A DNA stretch of 64,000 nt from an uncultured Sediminibacterium sp. (GTDB lineage: Bacteria > Bacteroidota > Bacteroidia > Chitinophagales > Chitinophagaceae): the NCBI RefSeq assembly GCF_946481145.1, contig NZ_CAMLMJ010000020.1:16924-80923 (forward strand). Direction: 5' to 3'. How positions within the stretch are numbered: position 1 is the first letter of the stretch; each line of letters opens with the position of its first letter. A program made the position numbers and the translations under genes. Under the pieces are notes generated by a model. That model was not told where the DNA came from. It saw only the letters and a program-made list of their open reading frames with translations, and searched no databases. Of this stretch, positions 26,522 through 36,618 are shown one piece after another.

Positions 26522-28465
26522 ATGAGCATGTCGTATCCGTATCAGATCAAAACCTTTGAAGAATATAAAGCAGCCTACCAGAAAAGTATCAGCGATCCAG
26601 CTTCTTTTTGGAGCGAAATTGCCGAACATTTTACATGGAAGAAGAAATGGGAGAAAACCCTTGATTGGAACTTTAAAGAACCAAAAGTGGAATGGTTTAA
26701 AGGCGGCAAGTTGAATATTACTGAAAACTGCCTCGACCGTCATTTGGAAACAAAGGGCAACCACCCCGCCATTATTTGGGAACCAAATGCGGCAGATGAA
26801 AATCATCGGATACTCACTTATAAAAAACTACATGAAAAAGTTTGCCAGTTTGCACATGTATTGAAAAATAATGGCGTACAAAAAGGAGATCGTGTTTGTA
26901 TTTATATGGGCATGATTCCTGAACTGGCTATTGCCGTTTTAGCTTGCGCAAGAATCGGCGCCATACATTCTGTAGTATTCGGTGGATTTTCTGCACAAAG
27001 TATTGCCGACAGACTGGAAGATGCACAAGCAACCTATATTGTTACCTGCGACGGAGCATACAGAGGCGCGAAAGATATACCACTCAAATCGGTAATAGAC
27101 GACGCACTCATTGGAAACAAAACCGTAAAACGCGTTATCGTTGCTACCAGAACACGCACCCCTGTTTCTATGATCAAAGGCAGAGATGTTTGGTGGGAAG
27201 ATGAAATGAAACAGGTGGAAGAAAAAGGCATCACTTTCATTGAAGCAGAAGAAATGGATGCAGAAGACCCTCTATTCATTTTATATACCTCCGGCTCAAC
27301 AGGCAAACCCAAAGGTGTGGTACACAGTGTGGCCGGATATATGGTTTATACCAATTACACTTTTATAAACGTATTTCAATACCAGCCCGGTCAGGTGCAT
27401 TTTTGTACCGCAGATATAGGTTGGATTACAGGACATAGCTACATTGTTTATGGCCCACTTAGTGCAGGTGCAACTTCCGTTTTATTTGAAGGAGTGCCTA
27501 CATGGCCAGATGCAGGTCGCTTTTGGGATATCGTTGATAAATATTGTGTAAATATTCTATATACAGCCCCAACTGCGATAAGAAGCCTGATGGGCTTTGG
27601 TCTCGGCCCCTTACAGGGTAAAGACCTCTCTTCTCTCAAAGTATTGGGCACAGTGGGTGAACCAATCAACGAAGAAGCCTGGCATTGGTATGATGAACAT
27701 GTGGGTAAAAGAAAATGTCCGATCGTTGATACCTGGTGGCAAACAGAAACCGGAGGCTGCCTTATTTCTAACCTGGCAGGTGTTACGCCTGCAAAACCAG
27801 GATGGGCAACCTTACCGATGCCCGGACTTGAAATGGTACTGGTAGATGAAAATGGTAAGGAGATTGTTCAACAAGGTGATGAAACCATCAGTGGTAATCT
27901 TTGTATTAAATCTCCCTGGCCTTCTATTCTCAGAACCACTTATGGAGATCATGAAAGATGCAGGACCAATTATTTTGCCACCTATGAAAACATGTATTTC
28001 ACAGGCGATGGTGCTTTAAAAGATAAAGATGGCTTCTTTCGTATTACCGGTCGCGTAGATGATGTATTAAATGTTAGCGGTCATCGCATCGGTACCGCAG
28101 AAGTTGAAAATGCGATTAATATGCACGCCGGTGTTGTAGAAAGTGCCGTAGTGGGTTATCCGCATGATATCAAAGGACAGGGCATTTACGCATACATTAT
28201 TTATCAGGGCTCACATGCACAAGACACCCATGGCACCGGTGATTTGGTAAGAAAAGATATCCTGCAAACCGTAACAAGAATCATTGGCGCTATCGCAAAA
28301 CCCGATAAAATTCAGTTTGTAAGCGGATTACCTAAAACCAGAAGTGGAAAAATAATGCGCAGAATACTGCGCAAAATAGCAGAAGGTGAAACAGAAAATT
28401 TGGGTGATACTAGTACTTTATTGGACCCTGGTGTAGTCGACGAAATAAAAAAAGGAAAACTTTAG
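26522..28465 (+). CDS. acs: Acetyl-CoA synthetase
   Basis: 647 residues, AMP-forming acetate-CoA ligase. The N-terminal ACAS domain (WSEIAEHFTWKKKWEKTLDW) is followed by the adenylation core: P-loop YTSGSTGKPKG, GWITGHSYIVYGPL, the acetate-pocket segment DTWWQTETGG, YFTGDGALKDKDGFFRITGR and the C-terminal PKTRSGKIMRR, whose last-but-few Lys is the residue acetylated in other species. Full length. The start is the ATG at 26522, with a second ATG two codons on. Divergent from the MHS transporter by about 165 bases, so the two may share control. Confidence 0.95.
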   Translation: MSMSYPYQIKTFEEYKAAYQKSISDPASFWSEIAEHFTWKKKWEKTLDWNFKEPKVEWFKGGKLNITENCLDRHLETKGNHPAIIWEPNAADENHRILTYKKLHEKVCQFAHVLKNNGVQKGDRVCIYMGMIPELAIAVLACARIGAIHSVVFGGFSAQSIADRLEDAQATYIVTCDGAYRGAKDIPLKSVIDDALIGNKTVKRVIVATRTRTPVSMIKGRDVWWEDEMKQVEEKGITFIEAEEMDAEDPLFILYTSGSTGKPKGVVHSVAGYMVYTNYTFINVFQYQPGQVHFCTADIGWITGHSYIVYGPLSAGATSVLFEGVPTWPDAGRFWDIVDKYCVNILYTAPTAIRSLMGFGLGPLQGKDLSSLKVLGTVGEPINEEAWHWYDEHVGKRKCPIVDTWWQTETGGCLISNLAGVTPAKPGWATLPMPGLEMVLVDENGKEIVQQGDETISGNLCIKSPWPSILRTTYGDHERCRTNYFATYENMYFTGDGALKDKDGFFRITGRVDDVLNVSGHRIGTAEVENAINMHAGVVESAVVGYPHDIKGQGIYAYIIYQGSHAQDTHGTGDLVRKDILQTVTRIIGAIAKPDKIQFVSGLPKTRSGKIMRRILRKIAEGETENLGDTSTLLDPGVVDEIKKGKL

Positions 28466-28561
28466 TTTTTATTGCCACTGGTTAATTATCTGATAAATAA
28501 GCAAGCTACTCTGTGGTCATCTTTATATATGGCTAATGCTTTCTTATAGTATCTTTAAGAG

Positions 28562-29449
28562 ATGAAAAAAGTACTGTGCGTTTACTTATTCACCTGCATT
28601 GCTTTGTGCAGCCAATCCCAAAACCTGATCTGGTTTATGGAAAATGGCAAATTTGGTTTCCTCAATAAAAAAACAGGAAATACAGCCATCACGCCTCAGT
28701 TTACTTTTGCCAGTCAATTTTATGAAGGCTCTGCCGTTGCCGCCGTCGGGAATTATCTATTGCTATCAAAATATGGTTTCATTAACGAAAAAGGCAAATG
28801 GCTTATACCCCCACAATTCAATGCCGCCGGGCATTTTTCCGAAGGGAAGGCCAGGGTACAATTAAATGGTAAATGGGGTTATATCAATAAAAAAGGAACC
28901 TTTATTATACAACCTCAATTTGCGCTATGCTACGAGTTTAAAGGAGGACTTGCGCAAGCCTCAGTTAAAAGCAACTTATGGGGGTTAATAGATAGCACAG
29001 GAAAATTTATCGTACAACCGGAATACTATAATATTACCGACGCATACGCTGGTATCACCTGTACACAAAAAAACATGACAGATACCTGGGAAATACTTGA
29101 TATTAAAAAGAAGACAAGTATTAAAACGGCGTTTACCAGGATGTATGCATTTGCTGATAGTTTAGCACCAGCTAGAGATACCAGTAACAAATGGGGATTT
29201 GTAAATACATCAGGTAATTGGGTAATTCAACCTCAATTCACCAATGCCAGCTCTTTCTCTGAAGGATTAGCCGCTGTTGAAAAAGACTATGGAGCATGGG
29301 GTTTTATAGACAAAACAGGAACATGGATTATTGCTCCCTCATTTCAAAGGTCAGGTTTTTTTAATAAAGGCCTGGCCTTAATGGAAAAAGGAAATGATCT
29401 TGTTTATATAGATAAAGAGGGAACCCCGGTGTATAGTTTTAAAAGATAG
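28562..29449 (+). CDS. WG-repeat protein, secreted
   Basis: 295 residues with signal peptide (KKVLCVYLFTCIALCSQSQ). It consists almost entirely of about seven WG-type repeats, such as KFGFLNKKTGNTAITPQF, KWGYINKKGTFIIQPQF and KWGFVNTSGNWVIQPQF, with the sixth somewhat degenerate (ITCTQKNMTDTWEILDIKKK). It lacks the C-terminal domain of its larger relative at 21252. The weak -7 box TATCTTTA is 10 bases before the ATG. It stands alone between acs and the convergent DUF1501 gene; function unknown. Confidence 0.88.
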   Translation: MKKVLCVYLFTCIALCSQSQNLIWFMENGKFGFLNKKTGNTAITPQFTFASQFYEGSAVAAVGNYLLLSKYGFINEKGKWLIPPQFNAAGHFSEGKARVQLNGKWGYINKKGTFIIQPQFALCYEFKGGLAQASVKSNLWGLIDSTGKFIVQPEYYNITDAYAGITCTQKNMTDTWEILDIKKKTSIKTAFTRMYAFADSLAPARDTSNKWGFVNTSGNWVIQPQFTNASSFSEGLAAVEKDYGAWGFIDKTGTWIIAPSFQRSGFFNKGLALMEKGNDLVYIDKEGTPVYSFKR

Positions 29450-29479
29450 CTAACGTCACAACTCCCTCTATAACATCCA

Positions 29480-30739
29480 TTATACTTTCATCAATCCAAT
29501 ATCCTGTCCATCCCAACCCGGAAACATCCCTTTTGTTTGTTTCAGTTGAAGATGCCCTTTCGCAACCGCACTGAATACTGCCCTGAAATCTGTTGATACC
29601 GGCAGGTCTCTACCATCTTCCAAATCTGCTTTTGCAAGTGATTTGATATTGTGGTACACTTTCCCTCCTTTTACATCATTACCTAATACGAACAAACAAC
29701 TGGCCCTTCCATGATCGGTTCCACCGGTTCCATTCTGGTGTGCTGTGCGTCCGAATTCTGTCATAGTCATCACGGTTACATCATCCTGGTATTGTCCCAT
29801 ATCAGTCCAGAATGCTGCGATACTATCGCTGAAATCGCGGAGATTTCTGGCAAATGCGCCATTAAGGGTGCCTTGATTAAAGTGGGTATCCCATCCACCA
29901 CTTTCTGCAAATGCTACTTCCACACCTACATCCATTTTAATTAAGGTTGCAATCTGCTTAAGTGAATTACCCAAAGGAGAATTAGGATAAACTGCACCAT
30001 TGGCCGGCTGATAATTTTTGATATCACTCGACTTCAAAATCTTCATCGCTTCAAAACTTTCCTTGCCGGTTTTATTCAATAACTGGTTACTGGTTTGATC
30101 GTATAAAGATTCAAATGATTTTGCAGCCGCATTTCCAGCCATTGGGTTTCCTTGCATTTGAATCGCAAAATCCTGCAGGTTACTGATAGCAAGCGCTTCA
30201 TGATCACCATACAAACTTCTCGGTAAAGCACTGGTTAAACTAACTGCACTAAATGGAGTAGCTTCATGACCCGTTAATCCAACGGCCCTGTTTAACCAAC
30301 CGCTGTTTGTTCCTTTGTTAAAAGGTGTGCCACTCTCCATAAAATCCTGTGCATCAAAATGACTTCTGGTATTATTCGGACTGCCAACACCATGAACAAC
30401 TGCCATTCTTCCTTCTTTAAAATAAGACGACAAACTGTTTAGTGCAGGGTGTAAACCGAATTTCCCGTCGAGATCCATCAAGCCACCTTGTGTTTGTGAC
30501 GGACTCATATATAATGTGGGCCTGAGCGATTTCAGGTTTTCGTCTGCAAATGGACTAACCGCCATTAACCCATCCATAGCACCTCTTTGGAAAATACAAA
30601 CCAATACTTTGTTCCTTTTGTATGGGTGTAGTATTTTTCTGGTATCGGCTGCACGTGCAATAAAATTGGGCACGCCACCAAAACCTGCAGCAAAAAGTGC
30701 CATGGCACCTGATTTCATAAATGCTCGTCTGTTGGTCAT
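29480..30739 (-). CDS. DUF1501 family protein, probable Tat substrate
   Basis: 419 residues. The N-terminus NRRAFMKSGAMALFAAGFGG has the twin-arginine form RRxFMK followed by a hydrophobic stretch, so export by Tat is likely. DUF1501 motifs are visible: VLVCIFQRGAMDGLMAVSP, GLHPALNSL, VVHGVGSPNNTRSHFDAQDFME, FAESGGWDTHFNQG, VMTMTEFGRTAHQNGTGGTDHGRAS. The fold is related to sulfatase/alkaline-phosphatase-like enzymes, but its reaction is not established. It lies downstream of the DUF1800 gene with 88 bases between; the pair is typical and probably works together. Confidence 0.9.
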   Translation of the reverse strand: MTNRRAFMKSGAMALFAAGFGGVPNFIARAADTRKILHPYKRNKVLVCIFQRGAMDGLMAVSPFADENLKSLRPTLYMSPSQTQGGLMDLDGKFGLHPALNSLSSYFKEGRMAVVHGVGSPNNTRSHFDAQDFMESGTPFNKGTNSGWLNRAVGLTGHEATPFSAVSLTSALPRSLYGDHEALAISNLQDFAIQMQGNPMAGNAAAKSFESLYDQTSNQLLNKTGKESFEAMKILKSSDIKNYQPANGAVYPNSPLGNSLKQIATLIKMDVGVEVAFAESGGWDTHFNQGTLNGAFARNLRDFSDSIAAFWTDMGQYQDDVTVMTMTEFGRTAHQNGTGGTDHGRASCLFVLGNDVKGGKVYHNIKSLAKADLEDGRDLPVSTDFRAVFSAVAKGHLQLKQTKGMFPGWDGQDIGLMKV

Positions 30740-30827
30740 AGTTGATGTTTTATAAACACGTGTAAAAACTCCGTCGTATTACAGTGATTGAAATATTGTT
30801 GATTTGAATAAATTTTATCGCCTGCTT

Positions 30828-32762
30828 TTACTTCCGCTGAAATTCAGGAGAACCAATGATAATTCCTACTACTTGAGCAACAGTTGCCGCAGTATTATTC
30901 ATGGCATAAATATCTTTCCCTTTCGGATCCTGCTTTCTGTTTGGCTGCTCTTCATTTTCATCTTCTACCATTTCTGTTTTCACCTTTGCAGCAGCGGCAT
31001 TTATTTTCTGTTCTACATTAGCATCTCTAACCATTGCCGTTAACCTTTTAATATTTTCTTCGAGGTTTCTTTCAGGCAATAGAAGTTTACTATAAATACG
31101 CAATGCCTGGTCTGCACTTTCCGGTTCATGGTTTTCATTTAGTGCAAGCAGGTTCAGACGAACTCCTGGGATTTTCTGTGTTGCCAATGCGAGTCCGAAA
31201 TTCATCCTGTTTAATAATGCACCGCTATTGATCCAAAAATTTGCGCGATCAGGAAATCCGGTAGGAGCTTGATAATAATAAAAACGTTGCCCCATCTTTG
31301 TGCACCACGTATACAATTGATAAGGTTGTAATACCTGCGCCTTTGTTGCTCTTACTGCACTTATGGCAAATTCAAATGGAGATTTTACTTTTTCACGCAA
31401 TGCATCTTTCGACCAGAAATCAGGATGATTTACCATGGCAATCATCATGGCCTTAATATTCCCTTCTGTATCACGATAAGTTTGGGCCAATGTTTTAATA
31501 AGTGCCGGGGATGGCTCATCCGACACAAAACGTCTGGCCAATTTTGTTGCAATAAACTGTGCAGTAGAAGCATGTTTCGCAAGCATGTTCAACACTTCTA
31601 CCCCCTCCTGATAACCGTCTTTCCCACTGAATTGCTTTCCTAATACTGTTTTTGGATTTTCATCGTGTTTATCTTCCCTGAAGAGAAAATCACCATCAAC
31701 AATTAATCCTCGTCTTTCCATTTGTTTCTCATTCAGGTTTTCTACCAATTTTTTTGCCGGACCTTCTTTATACATGGGTCGCACGCTCCATCCGGTTAGT
31801 GCTCTTGCCACTTCAGTTACATCTTTTTGTGCATATCCGCCATCTACCCCCAGCGTATGCAATTCCATTACTTCACGTGCATAATTCTCATTAAGCCCTT
31901 TTGTTTTTCTTGCGGCAATTGCTTGCTGCACCAACGCATTTCCTGCCATGGATGTATCCATCAATCTGGCTTCAACACGTTCTCTTGCAGCCTTAAGCAT
32001 CGCATTGTTCTGTTGTTTGCGTGTACGTTCATTATCATTACTCACACTCAATGCATTATCCAGGTATTCCAGCATAGCCGGATGTTTGGCGGTGGCCATT
32101 AACATGTCTTTGAAACTACCCAACACATAGGGCCTAATGGCATCACGCTCATAAGTAAGCACGTATTGCTGGCTTTGTCCTTTTGTAAGCGAAACATTAA
32201 AATGGTTGAACCAGAAATCAGTTAATATTTCTTTCAATTGATTATTGCTGTAAACAGCCCTTAACACTTTCTGGTTAATTAGTTGTCTGTGTAGTTCCTG
32301 CACTGGTCTTATACCTTGTTCACGAACTACTTTAGCTATTAAAGCCCGGTATTCCTGTTTATTGGTATCACCGATTGAATCGGCCTTGATAATTTTATTG
32401 CGGATGCCATAACGTAAAATCTGGGCGGGGGTGAGATAGGTATTTACAATGGCTTCATTATCCATTTTTAAAGCCTCGAAATTTGCCAATCGTTTATCCA
32501 GTTCCTGATCGGGCAAGTTAGCATCCAATTGTTGTTGCAACCATTGCTCCAACCCCATGTTTACCACCTGTTCAATTTGTCCGGGTTGAATGCCATAACT
32601 AAACCTGTTCAATAAATGAGCCGCAGCCTGCTCTTTGGTAAGGCCTGCTTTTTTATAGGGCATTTTTATTTCTGGAAGACTACTCTTGTTGTTGGTAAAT
32701 GCAGCCCCCAATGTAAACAGGGCTCCAACAGTAAAGGTTTTAAACATTCGCTTCAGGGACAT
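30828..32762 (-). CDS. DUF1800 family protein, secreted
   Basis: 644 residues with a signal peptide (MFKTFTVGALFTLGAAF). DUF1800 hallmarks: LLNRFSYGIQPGQIEQV, PDQELDKRL, DFWFNHFNVSL, RPYVLGSFKDMLMATAKHPAMLEYLDNA, LNENYAREVMELHTLGVDGGYAQKDVTEVARALTGW (given here only in part as NYAREVMELHTLG and VTEVARALTGW) and PTGFPDRANFW. A lysine- and glutamate-rich stretch (VKTEMVEDENEEQPNRKQD) near the C-terminus is unusual and may be a linker. First gene of the DUF1800-DUF1501 pair. The biochemical role is unknown. Confidence 0.9.
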   Translation of the reverse strand: MSLKRMFKTFTVGALFTLGAAFTNNKSSLPEIKMPYKKAGLTKEQAAAHLLNRFSYGIQPGQIEQVVNMGLEQWLQQQLDANLPDQELDKRLANFEALKMDNEAIVNTYLTPAQILRYGIRNKIIKADSIGDTNKQEYRALIAKVVREQGIRPVQELHRQLINQKVLRAVYSNNQLKEILTDFWFNHFNVSLTKGQSQQYVLTYERDAIRPYVLGSFKDMLMATAKHPAMLEYLDNALSVSNDNERTRKQQNNAMLKAARERVEARLMDTSMAGNALVQQAIAARKTKGLNENYAREVMELHTLGVDGGYAQKDVTEVARALTGWSVRPMYKEGPAKKLVENLNEKQMERRGLIVDGDFLFREDKHDENPKTVLGKQFSGKDGYQEGVEVLNMLAKHASTAQFIATKLARRFVSDEPSPALIKTLAQTYRDTEGNIKAMMIAMVNHPDFWSKDALREKVKSPFEFAISAVRATKAQVLQPYQLYTWCTKMGQRFYYYQAPTGFPDRANFWINSGALLNRMNFGLALATQKIPGVRLNLLALNENHEPESADQALRIYSKLLLPERNLEENIKRLTAMVRDANVEQKINAAAAKVKTEMVEDENEEQPNRKQDPKGKDIYAMNNTAATVAQVVGIIIGSPEFQRK

Positions 32763-32826
32763 TGGTTTTCGTTTTTCTTTTGACTGGGGGTTGGGTGGAA
32801 GGTTTAATCTTTATGATTAAAAATGA

Positions 32827-32898
32827 TTGCCACTGAATACACGGAGAAGCACAGCATAAGTTTATTTTTTCTGTGCGTTTCTGTGCCCTCAGTGGCAA
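32827..32898. repeat. CACTGA/CACAG-word imperfect palindrome
   Basis: Arms 32827-32854 and 32871-32898 pair at about 21 of 28 positions; the ends TTGCCACTGA and TCAGTGGCAA are perfect and the centre has CACAG/CTGTG words. It is in front of the DUF1800 start and next to the terminator of the peptide transporter gene. The words recall the hairpin at 349-403. Confidence 0.65.
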
Positions 32899-32900
32899 AA

Positions 32901-32927
32901 AAAAGAGCGCCTGAACAGACGCTCTTT
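32901..32927 (-). terminator. Intrinsic terminator of the OPT transporter
   Basis: On the minus strand AGAGCGTCTG pairs with CAGGCGCTCT (one G-T pair) and is followed by a run of eight T residues. It lies 10 bases after the OPT stop codon. Confidence 0.8.
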
Positions 32928-32936
32928 TCACTAAGA

Positions 32937-34988
32937 TTAAGTTGTTTTTTTCATAGCAACCCGATACAGTATAAAGCCCATGATGGCAAAGAACAAGGTA
33001 CCTAACAGGAAGTATCCGTTTTCTGTGAAGGCACTCACCAATCCATGTTCCATACTGATACTTTTCAGGAATTGTTCTCCTCCAGATGTACCGGTAATAA
33101 ATGCAATCACAACACCTGCAACGGCACCGCCCGCAACCAGACCGGTAGCGAATAAGCTTCCTTTACTCAGTTCCTCTTCTTCTGCACTTACTTCCTTTTT
33201 ATCTTTTTTCTGCTTGCCTTCCACAATTCCACGAATAGCACCACCAATAAATATAGGCAGGGTAGTGGCAAGTGGCAGGTAAACCCCAATTGCAAAACTC
33301 AACGATTTAATACCACAAAGTTCCATCACCACTGCCAGGAACATCCCTACAATAACATACTGCCAGTCGAGATTTTGAGACAGGATACCTTTAATTAAAG
33401 TAGCCATCAATGTTGCCTGAGGGGCAGGATATTTTTCTGTTCCGATAGCATGTTGTATCCCCTGTTGTACCATTTCAGTGGTTGGTTTATCAAGGAACTT
33501 CACCGTTATACCAATAACAATGGATGATACAATAGCGCCTACAAACAAAGCTATTTGCTGGTTACGTGGTGTAGCGCCAACAATATAACCACTCTTTAAA
33601 TCCTGTGAAGTGGCACCCGCATTGGCAGCAGCAATACAAATCATACCTCCTACAACCAACACCAGTGGTTCATAGGCCTGACCAGACCAGCCAAGACTTA
33701 AGAATATCAGGCTGGTTCCCATAACGGTAGCGATGGTCATACCGCTGATTGGGTTATTTGAAGATCCAATTAAGCCCACAATTCGGGATGATACCGTAAC
33801 AAACAATGCACCGAACAATACTACTAGTATTCCTATCAAAATTTTCTGAAGAAAACCATCTCCGGGTAAACTCGGTATAACAGAGATAATGGCTATCAGG
33901 GCAAGACTACCTAAACCCACAATTTTTAAGCTAAGGTCTTTGTCTGTACGTGAAACATTAATGCCAGATGCAGCACCGCCGCCCTTGAGAGAAGCCATGC
34001 TACCCTTTACAGATTTTACAATGGTAGGTAAGGTCTTAAGCAGTGTAATGATACCTCCAGCAGCAACAGTACCAGCGCCTACCTGACGTACATAAGCATA
34101 ATAGATAGCCGCAGAGTAATCAGCGAAAGTATGTGTTACCGGATCCCATCCGCCTTTACCACCTGCTTTTGTAATATCTGCCAGGTATCCAAGTTTAGCC
34201 AACTGAATGGCAATAGCGTCAGCAGGAACAAGGGTTGATAACAATGGAATAAATACCATCCAGCTAAGCACACTACCCGCAACCAGTACCCCTGCAATTC
34301 GAGGTCCGATGATATAACCTACCCCAAGGTATTCCGGCGTAATTTCACCACTCACTTTGGCTGATGGGAAGAATTTATTGATTTGTTTAGTGGCATAGAA
34401 AGGTGTCTCCGCTATCACATGCATTACTTTTTGCAGAAGAGCATATACAAAAGCAACACCCAGACCCCAAAAAGCAGTTTTAGCAAAATCTCCCCCTCTC
34501 TCTCCAGCTTTTAATACATCTCCGCAAGCAGTACCCTCCGGATATGGAAGATTATCGTGCTCATTTACAATCAACGCTTTTCTCAGTGGCACCATTAATA
34601 AGGTACCCAGTAATCCGCCCACAATTGCAAGTATGAGAATAGTGAGATAATTAAAATATTCAGCACTGGAAGGAGAAGATAAAAACAGGAAACCTGGTAA
34701 TGTGAATGCCACCCCTGCTGCAATACTTTCACCAGCAGAACCGGTAGTTTGTATGATATTATTTTCAAGAATCGTGGTCTTCAAAAATTTTCTACCCAGT
34801 GTAATGGCAATTACGGCAATTGGTATAGAAGCTGAAACGGTTAACCCGGCTTTCAGCGCTAGATAAACTGTGGCCGCGCCAAAAATTACACCGAAGAGAC
34901 TACCTACCAGAATCGATTTTACGGTAAGCTCTTTCATATTTGTTTCGGGGGAAACAAAGGGTTTAAAAGTTTTTTGAGATTGGGACAT
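32937..34988 (-). CDS. OPT family oligopeptide transporter
   Basis: 683 residues from the ATG at 34988; the frame is open to 35027, but the extra residues are polar and not family-like. About 15 transmembrane segments. OPT signatures: TVKSILVGSLFGVIFGAATVYLALKAGL near the N-terminus (only GVIFGAATVYLALKAGLT is quoted as diagnostic), NIIQTTGSAGESIAAGV, PLRKALIVNEHDNLPYPEGTAC, and near the middle AANAGATSQDLKSGYIVGATPRNQQ. Members move oligopeptides or metal chelates with protons. It is divergent from a POT-type peptide transporter, which points to peptide uptake. Its 3' end has its own terminator. Confidence 0.92.
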   Translation of the reverse strand: MSQSQKTFKPFVSPETNMKELTVKSILVGSLFGVIFGAATVYLALKAGLTVSASIPIAVIAITLGRKFLKTTILENNIIQTTGSAGESIAAGVAFTLPGFLFLSSPSSAEYFNYLTILILAIVGGLLGTLLMVPLRKALIVNEHDNLPYPEGTACGDVLKAGERGGDFAKTAFWGLGVAFVYALLQKVMHVIAETPFYATKQINKFFPSAKVSGEITPEYLGVGYIIGPRIAGVLVAGSVLSWMVFIPLLSTLVPADAIAIQLAKLGYLADITKAGGKGGWDPVTHTFADYSAAIYYAYVRQVGAGTVAAGGIITLLKTLPTIVKSVKGSMASLKGGGAASGINVSRTDKDLSLKIVGLGSLALIAIISVIPSLPGDGFLQKILIGILVVLFGALFVTVSSRIVGLIGSSNNPISGMTIATVMGTSLIFLSLGWSGQAYEPLVLVVGGMICIAAANAGATSQDLKSGYIVGATPRNQQIALFVGAIVSSIVIGITVKFLDKPTTEMVQQGIQHAIGTEKYPAPQATLMATLIKGILSQNLDWQYVIVGMFLAVVMELCGIKSLSFAIGVYLPLATTLPIFIGGAIRGIVEGKQKKDKKEVSAEEEELSKGSLFATGLVAGGAVAGVVIAFITGTSGGEQFLKSISMEHGLVSAFTENGYFLLGTLFFAIMGFILYRVAMKKTT

Positions 34989-35082
34989 GAGTTGGTTTTT
35001 AGATGAAGCAAGCATTTTTTTCGGCAAACAATGAACCGTTTACCGATAGTTTCCGATACTTTTAAATTTCAAAATACGATTT

Positions 35083-36525
35083 ATGTCTGATATACAAAAA
35101 GAGTCAAAGAAAGGCAGTATGCCAAAATCGATTCCATTTATCATTGGAAGCGAGATTGCAGAAAGATTTAGCTTTTATGGCTTGCGCTCCATTATGGTTA
35201 CTTATATGGCTGTCGCATTTTTTAATCCAACCCTAAACCCCGCACTCACCGCTGAAGCCGATGCCAAAGCAAATGAGATGTCGCACCTTTTTGTAACACT
35301 GGCCTATTTCATGCCCATGGTTGGAGCCATAATGGCAGATTGGTTTTTTGGAAAATACAGGGTTATCCTATTGGTATCAATATTATACACTATCGGCCAC
35401 TTGATTCTTGCAATATCAGATAATAGCTATACGGTTTTCAGTGCCGGATTAGTAGTAATTGCCTGCTGTGCCGGAGGTATTAAATCCTGTGTGTCTGCAA
35501 ACGTGGGCGACCAGTTCGATAAATCAAATGAACACCTGCTTTCAAAAGCATATGGCTGGTTTTATATGAGTATCAATACCGGAGGCACACTAGCTCCTTT
35601 ATTTATCCCTTTGCTAAAAAAATACTATGGCCCTGAAATCGCCTTTGGTGTGCCTGGTATTCTGATGGCCCTGGCTACCATTTTATTCTGGTTAGGTAGG
35701 AAAAAATATGTGCGTGTTCCACCGGCTGGTATTAAAAAAGAGAATTTCTTTTCTATTTCCATCTATGCACTAATAAAATTATTCAGCCGCAAACCCGGAC
35801 AAAAAGTTTGGGAGGCTGTTGGAGAAAAATACTCAGCAACATCTATTGATGGTATCAAAGCTGTTTACCGCGTATTAGCTGTTTTTGCTTTTACCCCTAT
35901 TTTTTGGGCACTTTGGGATCAGAACCTTTCGGAATGGGTATTACAGGCTACCAGGTTAGACCTGACCCTTGTCGGAGATTTTTCCATTTTACCAGAGCAA
36001 ATCAATTTTATCAACCCTTTATTCCTGGTATTATTAATTCCTGTTTTTAACTCTCTTATTTTCCCTTTTCTAGAAAAAAGGGGAATTAAAATCAGTCCTC
36101 TACGCAAAATAGGAGCCGGACTGGTCGTAATAGGCATTTCATTTACCATTATTGCCCTGATTCAGGAAAGTATTGATGCGGGTGGAAAACCATCGGTTTG
36201 GTGGCAGATAATAGCCTATATCCTGTTGGCTGCATCAGAAATACTTGTTTCAGTTACCTGTCTTGAATATGCATATACACACTCACCCGTATCAATGAAA
36301 AGTACCATGAGTGCATTATACCTGCTGGGTATTTCTGCGGGTAACCTTTTAGTGGGTCTGATTAATGGAAATATCGTCGACAAAGGATTTTTCAGTCAGT
36401 TTACCGGTGCACGTTATTATTGGTTATTTATTGGCATACTAGCCGTTTCCATACTATTGTTTATGCTGGTAGCCAAAAGACTACCGGAAAAACGCTATGT
36501 AGGCGTTGCCGAAGCGGAAAACTAA
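35083..36525 (+). CDS. POT family di/tripeptide:H+ symporter
   Basis: 480 residues, about 12-14 transmembrane helices. The PTR2 features are ExxERFSFYGLRSIMV in helix 1 (SEIAERFSFYGLRS), the second-loop motif GAIMADWFFGKYRVIL, GGIKSCVSANVGDQF, and FYMSINTGGTLAPLF (the FYxxINxG signature), as well as FWALWDQNLSEWVLQA. These mark a proton-coupled di/tripeptide carrier. TACTTTTA at 35057-35064 is a near match to the -7 box. It shares a 94-base divergent region with the OPT gene. Confidence 0.92.
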   Translation: MSDIQKESKKGSMPKSIPFIIGSEIAERFSFYGLRSIMVTYMAVAFFNPTLNPALTAEADAKANEMSHLFVTLAYFMPMVGAIMADWFFGKYRVILLVSILYTIGHLILAISDNSYTVFSAGLVVIACCAGGIKSCVSANVGDQFDKSNEHLLSKAYGWFYMSINTGGTLAPLFIPLLKKYYGPEIAFGVPGILMALATILFWLGRKKYVRVPPAGIKKENFFSISIYALIKLFSRKPGQKVWEAVGEKYSATSIDGIKAVYRVLAVFAFTPIFWALWDQNLSEWVLQATRLDLTLVGDFSILPEQINFINPLFLVLLIPVFNSLIFPFLEKRGIKISPLRKIGAGLVVIGISFTIIALIQESIDAGGKPSVWWQIIAYILLAASEILVSVTCLEYAYTHSPVSMKSTMSALYLLGISAGNLLVGLINGNIVDKGFFSQFTGARYYWLFIGILAVSILLFMLVAKRLPEKRYVGVAEAEN

Positions 36526-36534
36526 TTTTTGAGT

Positions 36535-36570
36535 ATGAGTAGGGCGTTAACAAAAAAACACCCTACTCAT
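36535..36570 (+). terminator. Hairpin after the POT gene
   Basis: ATGAGTAGGG (36535-36544) pairs perfectly with CCCTACTCAT (36561-36570) around a 16-base loop. No T run follows on the plus strand, so it is a weaker terminator candidate; it is 9 bases after the POT stop. Confidence 0.5.
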
Positions 36571-36618
36571 GCTGAAAATCCTACATAGAGCCTACTTTCG
36601 CCACCTGAACTTATTTCT

